Positions 8,113 to 16,622 of a stretch of 64,000 bases of DNA are shown here, piece by piece. Position 1 is the first letter of the stretch. Each line of letters opens with the position of its first letter. Position numbers and translations under genes: made by a program. The DNA lies in the NCBI GenBank assembly GCA_026414365.1, contig JAOAJD010000001.1, forward strand, positions 231,687 to 295,686. The letters are read 5' to 3'. This DNA is from Candidatus Iainarchaeum sp. Its GTDB lineage: Archaea; Iainarchaeota; Iainarchaeia; Iainarchaeales; SKW153. Under the pieces are notes generated by a model. The model made no database searches and was not told the DNA's origin. It worked only from the letters and a program-made list of their open reading frames with translations.

Positions 8113-8611
8113 AAGGATCACTATAGACCTCATAATAACTATCGCATTCGATGGGTGGATTGTTAATAATGTTTGTAGAAACAATAGTTGGTTTGATGGG
8201 TTTAAAAGAAATAACACTTTCATAATTTGAATCTGTAGCTAAAAAAGAGAAAGGGTACGAAGATATTAATAATTGATTACTAAGAAAATAATAATATTTA
8301 CAATTATTAGTAGAAGGCGAGGTACTATTAATAAATATAGAAGTTTGTGTATTGTAATCTATACTATCCAAAGATTTATCTAAATACACCACACTAAAAA
8401 CTCCATAGTTAGTAATTTCAGATTGAAGGTTCATATTCATTTCATCTTGCGATGATTTTAAATTATATACAAAGGATATAAGGAAACTTAGCATAATAAT
8501 ATAAAACACTAGAGAAAACAATAAATCTAAAGATATTTGCGCCTTGATGTTACTTTTTCTAGTTGTGATATTAGTAGTTGTATGTTCACCCGATATGAAG
8601 ATATAATTCAT
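8105..8611 (-). CDS. Class III pilin-like protein with Asp5 (minor-pilin module A, gene 1)
   Basis: A 168-aa protein whose N-terminus contains KAQISLDLLF, a class III (Q-x-S-x-E) processing site with Asp at position 5 of the mature chain. The hydrophobic helix comes next, then an ectodomain with paired cysteines near the C-terminus. I chose the ATG at 8611 because a TTTTTATATATG box at 8633-8644 sits 25-30 nt upstream, the spacing of a leaderless archaeal promoter. The ORF-track start is a TTG further up inside that promoter. This promoter probably drives all four module A genes, which overlap or nearly touch. Confidence 0.7.
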   Translation of the reverse strand: MNYIFISGEHTTTNITTRKSNIKAQISLDLLFSLVFYIIMLSFLISFVYNLKSSQDEMNMNLQSEITNYGVFSVVYLDKSLDSIDYNTQTSIFINSTSPSTNNCKYYYFLSNQLLISSYPFSFLATDSNYESVISFKPIKPTIVSTNIINNPPIECDSYYEVYSDPYE

Positions 8612-8664
8612 TAATAAAAGTAACTTTATAACATATATAAAAATGTATGGCAGCAATATTAAAA

Positions 8665-10203
8665 CTAAAAAAGAGGTTTACCCTCCATCTCTCTTGGTTT
8701 TTTAATTTTTAATATTTTTAAAATAGTTGGAGCAACATCAATAAGACTCCCCTCTTTGAGCTTTAAATTCTTTAAATTGGGATCCTTCGAGACAATTATA
8801 AAAGGCACTGGATTAGTCGAGTGTGAAGGCTTTGGTTCGCCATTTGGATAAAGTTTATCTTCTGCACTTCCATGATCCGCAGTAATAACACAAATATAAT
8901 CTTTTTCTAAAGCAGCATTAACGATTTTGCCAACACAATCATCAACAGTCTCAACTGCCTTTATCACAGCTGTTAAAACTGCAGAATGCCCTACTAAATC
9001 GCAATTGGCGAAATTTACTAATATGAAATCATACTTCAAAGAATTTATTCTTTTCACTGTTTCTTCAGCAATCTCATAAGCAGACATTTCTGGCTTAACA
9101 TCATAACTTTGTAATTTTAAAGAAGGTATCATCACTCTTTCTTCATTAGGGTAGGGTTCTTCTATCTGTGAATTAAAAAAATATGTCACATGAGCGTATT
9201 TTTCAGTTTCCGCAATTCTGAGTTGTAAATAACCGTTTTTAGACAATAGTTCTCCTAAATTATTTTTAACCTCTGGAATTTCAAAAGCAACTTTGCAGTT
9301 AAGATTCTCTTCGTATTGTGTAAAAGTAACAAAAAATGTTTTCGGCCATATATTTCTTTCAAAATGATTGAATTCATCATCTAAAAAAGCATGACAAAGT
9401 TGTTTTGGTCTATCTGTTCTGAAGTTAAAAAATATTACTGAATCATTGTTTTTTATTGTTGCCAAAGGTTCTCCTTTTTCATTTACTATTACTGTAGGTT
9501 CTATATAATAATCTGTTCTGTCTCCTCTCTCATATGCTTTCTCAATCGCTTCTTTTGCGTTATTGGCTTTATGCCCAACACCTAGAGTTAGTAGTTCGTA
9601 TGCTTGTTTTGTCCTATCCCAATTCTTGTCTCTATCCATTGCATAATATCTCCCTACAACACTAGCTATCTGACCAAAACCAATCTCCTTGAATTTGTCT
9701 TCTATTTGTTTAACATATTTTAATGCAGATCTTTCAGGTACGTCTCTTCCATCTGCAAAAAAGTGCACATAAACATTTTTGAAATCCTCCTTCTTTGCTA
9801 AATCAAGAAGTGCAAGTAAATGATATGTTGTAGCATGAACGCCCTCATCAGAACAAAGACCCATTATATGCAGATTTGATTTATTTTTTTTACAGTTTCT
9901 TATGGCTTCTAATAAAACTTTATTTTTGAAGAAATTGCCAGATCTTATCTCCCTATTGATTAGCTCATATGGTTGCCAAACAACTCTACCAGCACCTATG
10001 TGTAAGTGACCAACTTCAGAATTACCTTGACTTCCTGCTGGCAAACCAACATATTCACCAGAAGCTTCCAACTTAGTAAAAGGAAAATTTGCAATATAAT
10101 AATCGTAATTTGGTTTTTTAGCTAGATGCACACAGTTTCCATTATTTGGTTCTGCAATACCCCAACCATCCATAACAATGAGAATTAATCTTTTTTTGTT
10201 CAT
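8665..10203 (-). CDS. gpmI: 2,3-bisphosphoglycerate-independent phosphoglycerate mutase, bacterial-type iPGM
   Basis: Interconverts 3- and 2-phosphoglycerate in glycolysis/gluconeogenesis. The alkaline-phosphatase-type metal site begins at MDGWG near residue 12. The phosphoserine loop PAGSQGNSEVGH holds the catalytic serine. ADGRDVPERSA, GRYYAMDRD and the final ADHGSAE/GHSAVLTA metal blocks are present. The length of 512 aa and these motifs match the bacterial GpmI form, not the roughly 400-aa archaeal ApgM, which suggests transfer from bacteria at some point. The start overlaps the stop of the JAMM gene (TAATG), so translation is probably coupled. Confidence 0.95.
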   Translation of the reverse strand: MNKKRLILIVMDGWGIAEPNNGNCVHLAKKPNYDYYIANFPFTKLEASGEYVGLPAGSQGNSEVGHLHIGAGRVVWQPYELINREIRSGNFFKNKVLLEAIRNCKKNKSNLHIMGLCSDEGVHATTYHLLALLDLAKKEDFKNVYVHFFADGRDVPERSALKYVKQIEDKFKEIGFGQIASVVGRYYAMDRDKNWDRTKQAYELLTLGVGHKANNAKEAIEKAYERGDRTDYYIEPTVIVNEKGEPLATIKNNDSVIFFNFRTDRPKQLCHAFLDDEFNHFERNIWPKTFFVTFTQYEENLNCKVAFEIPEVKNNLGELLSKNGYLQLRIAETEKYAHVTYFFNSQIEEPYPNEERVMIPSLKLQSYDVKPEMSAYEIAEETVKRINSLKYDFILVNFANCDLVGHSAVLTAVIKAVETVDDCVGKIVNAALEKDYICVITADHGSAEDKLYPNGEPKPSHSTNPVPFIIVSKDPNLKNLKLKEGSLIDVAPTILKILKIKKPREMEGKPLF

Positions 10204-10574
10204 TAATCAATCACCTCAACTGAAACATTTTTTCCATTATTGTCAAAAGCAGCAAAACAATTTATACAAAAAGGTGGAAAAGTTATTAAATGTATTTTGC
10301 CAAACTTTGGGAAATTAGTTAAGTCCACAAAAGATGGGTTGTTACCTAATGGGTGCGAATGCAAACTACCAACAATCTTTTTGTCAAAGGGTATTAACCA
10401 ATGCTTAATAAAAACTGAATTTTTTGAATATTCTGCTGGCACAACTACAAACTCATCAACTATCTCATCTTTATCTTTTGCACTTAACAAACAAAAGAAT
10501 TCATTTGGATAGAGCTTTTTTGAGGCAGCAAGTAAAGATAATAAAATAGATCTTTTTATTTTATATCTTGCCAT
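10203..10574 (-). CDS. JAMM/MPN+ metalloprotease domain protein
   Basis: A compact, single-domain MPN protein of 123 aa. The zinc motif is complete: E25 in the first helix, then H72-x-H74-x6-S81-x2-D84 in SLHSHPLGNNPSFVDL. Such stand-alone archaeal JAMM proteins act as desampylases that cut ubiquitin-like (SAMP/ThiS-like) modifiers from targets, or as related isopeptidases. The substrate here is inference, since no ubiquitin-like or E1 gene is in the window. It lies between the TctA-like gene (40 bp) and iPGM (1-bp overlap) in a minus-strand operon. Confidence 0.85.
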   Translation of the reverse strand: MARYKIKRSILLSLLAASKKLYPNEFFCLLSAKDKDEIVDEFVVVPAEYSKNSVFIKHWLIPFDKKIVGSLHSHPLGNNPSFVDLTNFPKFGKIHLITFPPFCINCFAAFDNNGKNVSVEVID

Positions 10575-10613
10575 AAAAATAATCTTATTGTTAGATTTTA
10601 AAATAAGAAACTT

Positions 10614-11792
10614 TTAACCCAGATAATAAAAAATTGTAGGGATTATCAAGAAAGACATTGCATTACTCCTCCTTATGCCAGAAGAGTTTGCAATGAGTCC
10701 TATCGCAGATGAAGTCAAAAAAAGAATTAAACCAATAAAACCTGAAAATACTGTTATAAAAAATATTAAAAATAGAAAGATAGACAAATTCACAAAAAGA
10801 TAGTTTAATGAACTAAAAAGCTTAAAAAACAGAATAGCGAAAAAATCTGCTAAAAAATAAGAAATTGACCCGGCAACAAGACAACAAAATAAAATAAGAA
10901 AAAGCATATTATTATCTAAATAGACCAAATTCTTAATTGCCAAAGCACTCCCTGTTCTTGTTTTTCCTAAAACGAAAAGAACTAGAAATGCAAATACTGT
11001 AGAAGCTGTGTTAATAGCACCACTTATAGTCAAATATGCTTTTTCATCTATTTTACTATAAACCTTTTTTAACAAAAGTAGAGTATTGTTAGGTCCTAAT
11101 GCAGGGAATATTGAGATAAATGCTGAAGCAATTGTCCCAAAAAGAGATTTTACTATATCTTGTTGATTATAACAATAATTACCACAAACTTGTCTTTTTA
11201 TCTCTCTGTTGTTAGTAATAGAGGAATATAGCAAAGAAGCACCTGCAAAAAAACCTGTAGTCAATGGCAATATAGAATTTTGAAAGTTATTTAATGCCAG
11301 TAAACCTAAAAAACCAGATAAAAAAATGACTATGAATGACCAAAAGAGATTTTCTTTTTCAGTAGAAAATAACATAAGAAAAATAGAAATTACTAAAACA
11401 TAAAGGGTTAAACTTTTTAGAATTGAGAAATATCTAGAGATAAAAAATATAAAAAAAGGTGAAACCAATAAACTAAAATACAAACCTAATATAGAACCAA
11501 GTAAAGCCAAACGTAGCGCATAAAATCCTTGACCTCTAAGTAAGAATCTATGAGTTGGCAATGGATTTTCACATTTATCTGATGCGCCTATTAAAATTGA
11601 TGGAATCAAATCAATAAAACAATGAGTAACAGACATTGCAGAAATGACAACAACTAAAAAAACATTATCTAGAAAAGTTAAAATAGAGAAAGAAAAAGCT
11701 ATTGTGTTTATATGAATACCGGGCATTAAACCTGTAAAGCAACCTAAAAGTATACCTAAAGATAGTGCATTAATTATTTCAAAGGCTTCCAA
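10614..11792 (-). CDS. TctA/DUF112-like polytopic membrane transporter (COG1784 type)
   Basis: A membrane protein of 392 aa with about ten transmembrane segments. The signature TGLMPGIHINT occurs near residue 20. A second half-repeat, FPALGPNNTLLLL, is near residue 230. Together these are the duplicated G-x-x-P-G-x-x-x-N/T blocks of the tripartite tricarboxylate transporter large subunit. It belongs to the archaeal branch that works without the usual periplasmic partners; its substrate is unknown. The start is a TTG at 11792 behind a GAGGTTG ribosome-site-like sequence, and it overlaps the OB-fold gene by 14 bp. The two are therefore probably translated as a unit. Confidence 0.75.
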   Translation of the reverse strand: MEAFEIINALSLGILLGCFTGLMPGIHINTIAFSFSILTFLDNVFLVVVISAMSVTHCFIDLIPSILIGASDKCENPLPTHRFLLRGQGFYALRLALLGSILGLYFSLLVSPFFIFFISRYFSILKSLTLYVLVISIFLMLFSTEKENLFWSFIVIFLSGFLGLLALNNFQNSILPLTTGFFAGASLLYSSITNNREIKRQVCGNYCYNQQDIVKSLFGTIASAFISIFPALGPNNTLLLLKKVYSKIDEKAYLTISGAINTASTVFAFLVLFVLGKTRTGSALAIKNLVYLDNNMLFLILFCCLVAGSISYFLADFFAILFFKLFSSLNYLFVNLSIFLFLIFFITVFSGFIGLILFLTSSAIGLIANSSGIRRSNAMSFLIIPTIFYYLG

Positions 11793-12159
11793 TCAAAACA
11801 ACCTCTTCTACTATAATCTCAAGATTTCCTTTGTATTCCTTCACTACTCCTTTTATCTTTAAACTATTGCCCTTTTTAACTAAAGATATTTCATCAACAG
11901 TTGGGTAAAAAATAAGACAATAAATATTCCCTTTATCTTGCAATTCAAAAAACAATATTCCTTTTGAAAGTTTTGCCCAACTGACTATCCCCTTAACCGA
12001 AATCTTCTTATCTATAAAGTTTTTATTTATGTCAGAAATTCTTAATTCAGTAGTTATGTTATTGCCCTCAAAAAAATGAATTAAAAATAAAATACCGAAA
12101 ATTGAAAACAAAAGAGCTATTTTTCTTATTTTATAATCTGAGATATCTTGGGTTAACAT
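11779..12159 (-). CDS. Membrane-anchored OB-fold protein
   Basis: A 126-aa protein with one transmembrane helix (about residues 12-28, KIALLFSIFGILFLIHFF) and then a single OB-fold domain of the tRNA-anti type (ISVKGIVSWAKLSKGILFFELQD ... LKIKGVVKEYKGNLEIIV). It probably binds nucleic acid or another ligand outside or beneath the membrane. No precise role is known. The ATG at 12159 lies about 26 nt downstream of an AAATTAAAAT box, which is itself preceded by an 18-bp palindrome at 12192-12209. It is the first gene of the operon that continues with the TctA-like, JAMM and iPGM genes. Confidence 0.7.
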   Translation of the reverse strand: MLTQDISDYKIRKIALLFSIFGILFLIHFFEGNNITTELRISDINKNFIDKKISVKGIVSWAKLSKGILFFELQDKGNIYCLIFYPTVDEISLVKKGNSLKIKGVVKEYKGNLEIIVEEVVLIGSL

Positions 12160-12189
12160 TAAAAAATTTCAGAAGGAAGTTATTTTAAT

Positions 12190-12777
12190 TTATTCGTTTA
12201 TTGACGAAATAATCTTATCTGGCTTTTTACCAAACAAAGTCTGCTTAACAGAAACTTTTACTGTTGTCCCTTTTTTATACCTCTTACTTGAACTAACCTT
12301 ATACTCTCCAGCACTTGTCATGGACAATAAATCAAAATCTTTTTCTACTATCGCAGAATCCTTATCAGAATATATTACTTTTGCTATGCAAATGTTCTTG
12401 GCATTAATATAAAAAAAGAAATAAATTAGCATTACCAAAAATATTGGTAAAACAGAAGAATAATAGGAATGAATAATCTTTGGTAACAGAAATGCTAGTA
12501 TTATTGAAAGGCATAAAGCAGAAAAAAACAGAACATATGAAAAAAATTCATCCTTTTTAACAACTTTGCGAAGCTCAATAAAAACAAAGTAAAAATATAA
12601 CAACAACAGGAGAAATAGTAAATAATATGCTTCGCTATAAAAATAACTAAACGGTAGGCATAGCAAAGTTAGAAATATTACCATTTGTATTTTAGATATA
12701 ACTAAAGAGATTGGATATTTTTTATTGAAAAAAATATTACTAATACTGTTAATGGAACAATTAGAATTAGTATTCAT
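12190..12777 (-). CDS. DUF2101-like archaeal membrane protein
   Basis: The first two thirds are about four hydrophobic helices. The last 60 residues form a small beta-rich soluble domain with KDFDLLSMTSAGEYKV and KKGTTVKVSVKQTLFGKKP, resembling the archaeal DUF2101 family. No function is known. I chose the ATG at 12777; a GTG and a TTG 12 and 9 bases upstream are possible and would overlap the preceding pilin gene. The gene is the distal member of the pilus operon. Its last codons and stop overlap the 18-bp palindrome that precedes the next promoter. Confidence 0.6.
   Translation of the reverse strand: MNTNSNCSINSISNIFFNKKYPISLVISKIQMVIFLTLLCLPFSYFYSEAYYLLFLLLLLYFYFVFIELRKVVKKDEFFSYVLFFSALCLSIILAFLLPKIIHSYYSSVLPIFLVMLIYFFFYINAKNICIAKVIYSDKDSAIVEKDFDLLSMTSAGEYKVSSSKRYKKGTTVKVSVKQTLFGKKPDKIISSINE
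12192..12209 (-). promoter_or_regulatory. TTCGTC-N4-ACGAA element upstream of the OB-fold operon
   Basis: Read toward the OB-fold gene the sequence is TTTCGTCAATAAACGAAT, followed by the TATA-like AAATTAAAATA and then, about 26 nt on, the ATG at 12159. It overlaps the last codons of the DUF2101-like gene. It differs from the copies at 35359 and 37732 at only three positions each in the 18-bp window. Placement directly upstream of the TATA box is the same in all three. Confidence 0.6.
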
Positions 12778-12782
12778 ATATA

Positions 12783-13166
12783 TCAACACTCTATGTTGGT
12801 ATTACACTGTTGGACACTGCCAAAACATACTCTTAACCTTGATGCACCTATCTGCGATTTCAACCCATTACACCAGTTAACATCAAATATCTTAGCTATA
12901 GATCTTATTCTAGAAAAACTAGAAAAATCTACAAAAACATTATAATCCCTGCCACTTATTTGTGTGTTAATATCTTTTAAGTATGTTGGTATATCAAACT
13001 CTGCTTGCTTCTTAATTACTGCCATCTTTGTGAAAAAAACTACTTTTGTCTCATTTAATTGACTGTGATAGTAAGATGCTACAATACCAATTATAAGAAT
13101 AATTGTAGAAATAACAAAAATTAACTCAAAAGATGTTTGAGCCTTATTGTTTAGAACAAACACCAT
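12783..13166 (-). CDS. Class III type IV pilin
   Basis: A 127-aa pilin. The N-terminus NNKAQTSFELIF matches the archaeal class III signal Q-x-S-x-E-x-x-x-L. Cleavage before Gln would leave Glu at mature position 5, ahead of the assembly helix. The ectodomain ends in a Cys cluster. An AGGAGG ribosome site, located inside the end of the preceding pilin gene, sits 8 nt before the ATG at 13166, so the two coding regions overlap by 23 bp. It belongs to the pilus operon with the prepilin peptidase two genes upstream. Confidence 0.85.
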   Translation of the reverse strand: MVFVLNNKAQTSFELIFVISTIILIIGIVASYYHSQLNETKVVFFTKMAVIKKQAEFDIPTYLKDINTQISGRDYNVFVDFSSFSRIRSIAKIFDVNWCNGLKSQIGASRLRVCFGSVQQCNTNIEC

Positions 13167-13572
13167 TTAAATTTCCTCCTGTTTTAGAGAAAGTACAACG
13201 ATATAACCCAGGAGCATTTAAAGTAAAATTAGGACAAGGTATAGGATAATAAGATTTGGACAATTGTGAAGAATTGTTTGATGCTGGCTTATTTAGATAA
13301 ATAATTGTATTTAAACTATTATTCTCACAAGAAATAGCAACTTTGTCAGGGATTAATAAATAGAAAGATAAAGATATGTTCCCAGAATACGAATTGATAT
13401 AAATTAACATTGAAAAAATCTTTCTATAAGCCAAATTTGCTTCAGTTATTGTTTTTATGTCGCTGGAATACCCAAATACATTTTGAGAAAAATCTATGAA
13501 AACATTCAAAATAATTAATGACAAAATTAGAATAAATAAAAATTCGATACTTGTTTGTGCTTTTTTGCTCAT
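13144..13572 (-). CDS. Class III type IV pilin
   Basis: A 142-aa pilin with MSKKAQTSIEFLFIL at the N-terminus, a textbook class III processing site with Glu5. A hydrophobic helix follows, then an ectodomain rich in Ser and Asn with several N-x-S/T sequons that could be glycosylated. I chose the ATG at 13572, which falls just after the stop of the peptidase gene. The track start (13596) would overlap that gene and add residues not seen in the family. Whether it is a major or minor subunit cannot be told. Confidence 0.85.
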   Translation of the reverse strand: MSKKAQTSIEFLFILILSLIILNVFIDFSQNVFGYSSDIKTITEANLAYRKIFSMLIYINSYSGNISLSFYLLIPDKVAISCENNSLNTIIYLNKPASNNSSQLSKSYYPIPCPNFTLNAPGLYRCTFSKTGGNLNGVCSKQ

Positions 13573-13577
13573 AATTT

Positions 13578-14726
13578 TTAAAACAAAAAGTCCCATAAAA
13601 TATCACCTGTAAAATGCAAGCATAAATAACCTAATAATACGGCTGGCACAAAAGGCGCACTTTCAGTAATTGTTATATAATCGATCCCTGAATGTTTAGC
13701 TAGCTCTTTTATTTTTATAACTGCTTCTTTAGTTAATCCTGCCGCACTTTTAGGCGTAGCAATCACCTTACCATATGGACATTCCCCTATACCTAAAAAA
13801 AACAAAACTTCATCTAATTTATTATTTTTTAACTTATTTAAAACACTTGTTGTTGAAGGGAAATCTATCTTTTTTATCACACCATCTTTTTCAACTATTA
13901 AATCGGAAACAATCATACCTTCTTTAATGTCTTTTATCTTAATCTTCTTTCGCATAGCGTTCCTTGAAAGAAAAATCAATTCAAAAAAAACAAAGATTAG
14001 AGATAAGATAATAAAATTAATAAAAAGATCTAGTAATACAGTTTGCTGAAATATAAATGAGAACAAAAAAATAGCAATTGAAATTAAATCAAATGTTTTT
14101 GTTTTTGCTATGTTGGTTAACAACAAAAAAACAAAAACAATTAAGAGAATTATGCTTTTTAAATGGCTAACTCCTAAAAAATTTAAGACAATTGGCAAAG
14201 AAGTATAAAAAATAGAAAAAATAAATACTTTACTAAAATTATTCTTTATACTTAAAAAAAAGAGATTTCTCAACTCGTTGTTTTTATAAAATCTTGAAAG
14301 TGTTATCAAAGCCGCGTAAGGAAACATTGCTAATATACTAAAAAAAAACAAAGATAAAGGAAATATTGGTAAGTTATATCCAAAAGAGAAAGTTTTGGCA
14401 GGGAAAAAGTTTGAAAACATTGAATAATTTATTGGGTTTAAAGATGCTATGGCAGTAAACAACTTTACATCGCCACCTGCCCAAAAACCAAGCTTCCAAA
14501 AGATGAGAGCGATTAAAAATGCTAAGATAGATGCTGCGATAGAAGAAATTAAATAAATAAAATTGTTAAAAAAAAGAGACATAATCAAATGAAGAAACAA
14601 CCCAGCAAATATTAAAAAATAACTGAGATGATCAGGAACTATTCTCTCTTTCAAGTCTGTATAACTTGCGTATACTAATCCAAAAATAGATAAAAGAAAT
14701 AAAAAAAAATAGATCAAAAGATTCAC
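13578..14726 (-). CDS. Archaeal prepilin peptidase (A24, EppA/FlaK-like)
   Basis: An aspartic membrane protease that trims class III or preflagellin-type signals from pilins. The two catalytic aspartates are visible in YTDLKERIVPDHL (near residue 24) and GGDVKLFTA (near residue 88). Seven to nine hydrophobic helices are present. A soluble insertion of about 100 residues (KIKDIKEGMIVSDL and following) comes before the last helix, as in EppA-type peptidases. It is flanked by class III pilins on both sides, which are its obvious substrates. The start is a GTG at 14726. A second, shorter A24 protease is at 58.2 kb. Confidence 0.93.
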   Translation of the reverse strand: MNLLIYFFLFLLSIFGLVYASYTDLKERIVPDHLSYFLIFAGLFLHLIMSLFFNNFIYLISSIAASILAFLIALIFWKLGFWAGGDVKLFTAIASLNPINYSMFSNFFPAKTFSFGYNLPIFPLSLFFFSILAMFPYAALITLSRFYKNNELRNLFFLSIKNNFSKVFIFSIFYTSLPIVLNFLGVSHLKSIILLIVFVFLLLTNIAKTKTFDLISIAIFLFSFIFQQTVLLDLFINFIILSLIFVFFELIFLSRNAMRKKIKIKDIKEGMIVSDLIVEKDGVIKKIDFPSTTSVLNKLKNNKLDEVLFFLGIGECPYGKVIATPKSAAGLTKEAVIKIKELAKHSGIDYITITESAPFVPAVLLGYLCLHFTGDILWDFLF

Positions 14727-14741
14727 TGATTTAAGATGATT

Positions 14742-14921
14742 TTAGAGGTTATTGAAATTAGATATAACTGCTTCCCTTCGCTCATTAATAATGTCATTTA
14801 TTACATTGATCACATCTAAAACTTTCGAAAATATTAAAATTATTACTGCCACTAGCGTCAAAGCTGTAGCTAAAATAAATAAGTATTCTACTGATATCTG
14901 TGCTTTGTCTTGTCTCTCCAT
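14742..14921 (-). CDS. Short class III type IV pilin
   Basis: A 59-aa pilin that consists of little more than the processing site and the helix: MERQDKAQISVEYLFIL followed by about 40 residues ending in charged INERREAV. Glu5 is present. I chose the ATG at 14921; the track TTG start adds three residues and looks unused. It sits between the likely major pilin and the peptidase gene. Such headless pilins are known to form thin archaeal filaments. Its abundance here is not shown. Confidence 0.85.
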   Translation of the reverse strand: MERQDKAQISVEYLFILATALTLVAVIILIFSKVLDVINVINDIINERREAVISNFNNL

Positions 14922-14956
14922 ATGAATCAAAGAACTATAAAATATATATTAATCTC

Positions 14957-15139
14957 TTAAGTATTCGCTAAGTTCCTTAAATGCGTCAATCGACTATTTA
15001 CATCGGTGGTAGCATTATTTACAGTATTCTTACCTAAAGAAAGTGCGTTAGTTACAACTAATATAACAACCGCAGCTACAATCAATGCTGCACCTATAAT
15101 TAGCAGATACTCTAATGCTCCTTGGGCCCTATTATCCAT
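14957..15139 (-). CDS. Probable major class III pilin
   Basis: A 60-aa pilin: MDNRAQGALEYLLIIGAALIV, then a short tail with TVNNATTDVN that offers an N-glycosylation sequon. The processing motif is R-A-Q-G-A-L-E, with Gly and Ala in place of the usual Ser but Glu5 kept. It is the best candidate for the major subunit. It has a strong GGAGGAGT ribosome site at 15145-15152, a symmetrical CTTATATATAAG box near 15202-15213 and a long leader of its own, unlike its neighbours. The peptidase and other pilins lie downstream. Confidence 0.85.
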   Translation of the reverse strand: MDNRAQGALEYLLIIGAALIVAAVVILVVTNALSLGKNTVNNATTDVNSRLTHLRNLANT

Positions 15140-15570
15140 AGTTTACTCCTCCAAATTACTTTTTTATAATAATAAAAACACTTACCTATATATAAAAATT
15201 ACTTATATATAAGACTATTCGTTTTTATTTAAATATAAAGTCATTAAGTAATCTTATTTACAAGATAAAATATATTGGCATTAATCTTAATTTAGTTCCA
15301 ATAAGTTTAGAATACATCCTGATGCACTCCTTTATCTATCAAGAAGTTTAGTTCTTTTATTAATTTTTCCTTAAATAAATCTTACTCTGGATGTTTTCAT
15401 AGAAGTTATTTCAACTATTAGTATATTTTAAAGGCCAAACGTACTCCATTACTTTTTAGGTTAGATTAAAGATAATCAATTAGGTGTTTAGATCTCTTAT
15501 TTAAAATACTAACAAAGCTAACAATTATTTGTACTCATTACAAATATTTAAAGTCCTTAAAAAGCAGTAA
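15140..15570. promoter_or_regulatory. 430-bp gene-free region: promoter and leader of the major pilin
   Basis: No open reading frame of coding quality is seen on either strand. Nearest the pilin it holds a GGAGGAGT ribosome site and a CTTATATATAAG TATA box on the minus strand. Just upstream of that box is ATAAAAACGAAT at 15217-15229, which resembles the right half of the three TTCG...CGAA elements described elsewhere. The remaining 330 bp, 15240-15570, is AT-rich with no clear hairpin or repeat; an untranslated RNA cannot be excluded. Confidence 0.5.
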
Positions 15571-15723
15571 CTAAAACAAACCTAAGACATCATTCAACCA
15601 TTTTATACCTTCATTCATAATTGTTTTTACAATAAGTATTAAAACAGCTACAGCAAAAAGGGCAGAAATAATAAGTAACAAATTTTCGATAGACGCTTGT
15701 GCTCTTTTGTCTTTAAACAACAC
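15571..15723 (-). CDS. 50-residue class III pilin (absent from the ORF track)
   Basis: Read directly from the minus strand: LFKDKRAQASIENLLLIISAL followed by a hydrophobic helix and a tail ending NDVLGLF. RAQASIE is a clear class III processing site with Glu5. The start is a GTG at 15723 or the adjacent TTG at 15720; a stop lies directly upstream in frame. The reading frame overlaps the end of the upstream TadC-like gene by 11 bp, which suggests translational coupling and cotranscription with the assembly genes. It is too short for the 60-aa ORF cutoff. It may be an adaptor or initiating pilin for the machine it is encoded with. Confidence 0.85.
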   Translation of the reverse strand: MLFKDKRAQASIENLLLIISALFAVAVLILIVKTIMNEGIKWLNDVLGLF

Positions 15724-16618
15724 CTATCCCACCTAACAGAGACATTGATACTATTTTTGCTCCTATATAACAAGCAGTAGCTAAAAAACAAAGTATGGGA
15801 AAATATATTAAACTCTTCCTTATGTTTCCATCTCTCATTATTGCTATCATAACTGCTGACATTACTGTCTCAAATATAATATAAAACTCTACACCTAAGA
15901 AAATCGTCTTTAATGTATTAAAAGCTTCTAAAGCTTTTTCTGGAGTTGCTATTATTGTTACAGAATTTATAAGAACTGTAGAAATAGATGTTGCAAAGCC
16001 AAATATTGCAGGAGCAACTATCGAGCCAGCAACAACAATAAATATTGTCTGCAATAGAGTTCTTGATTTTCTTTCCTTAGAAACCCTATGCATGGCTCTC
16101 GCATCTTCTGCTATATCCTCCAACAACTCTGACAAAGCTGCTCCTGCTCGCACAGCATCTATTATTATAGTAATTGTTCTTTTAACTAGTCTAGAATCAA
16201 CATTTTCAGAGATGGATGAAAAGGCTCTATCTAGAGGATCTCCTTCCTCTAATTTTCTTACAACATTGTTTATCTCTTTTTTCATCGGCCCAATATCGTA
16301 AGAAGATATTTCTCTAAGAGCATACTCTATGGTTCCACCTGCTCTCAAAGTATCTGAAATTATTTTTAATACGTCCGGCAATGACTCTTCTATTTCATTA
16401 ATTCTGTTTATCTCCATTAAGTATGGAAAAGATATAAATATATCAAATATTAAAATAAAAAAAGCAAAACTAAGAAGAGGAAAATCTGGCAAAATAACAA
16501 AAGTTAGTAAAGCAACTATAATTGCTAATAAAAATGAAAAGACAAACCAAAGAAGAGGACTTATCTTTAGTCCTATATTTTTTAGATAAATTTCATATTT
16601 TTCTATAAAATTCACCAT
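15713..16618 (-). CDS. Archaeal TadC/FlaJ-like pilus platform protein (second copy)
   Basis: A 301-aa inner-membrane platform protein of the type II secretion F family. Its cytoplasmic segment reads SLPDVLKIISDTLRAGGTIEYALREIS ... DPLDRAFSSI, then RLVKRTITIIIDAVRAGAALSELLEDIAED, the typical duplicated helical pattern. About four to five hydrophobic helices lie on either side. It is smaller than its upstream neighbour and probably pairs with it, as TadB and TadC do in Tad systems. The three-gene assembly core is ATPase, TadC-like, TadC-like, with gaps of 4 bp or less. Confidence 0.88.
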   Translation of the reverse strand: MVNFIEKYEIYLKNIGLKISPLLWFVFSFLLAIIVALLTFVILPDFPLLSFAFFILIFDIFISFPYLMEINRINEIEESLPDVLKIISDTLRAGGTIEYALREISSYDIGPMKKEINNVVRKLEEGDPLDRAFSSISENVDSRLVKRTITIIIDAVRAGAALSELLEDIAEDARAMHRVSKERKSRTLLQTIFIVVAGSIVAPAIFGFATSISTVLINSVTIIATPEKALEAFNTLKTIFLGVEFYIIFETVMSAVMIAIMRDGNIRKSLIYFPILCFLATACYIGAKIVSMSLLGGIGVV

Positions 16619-16622
16619 TCTA

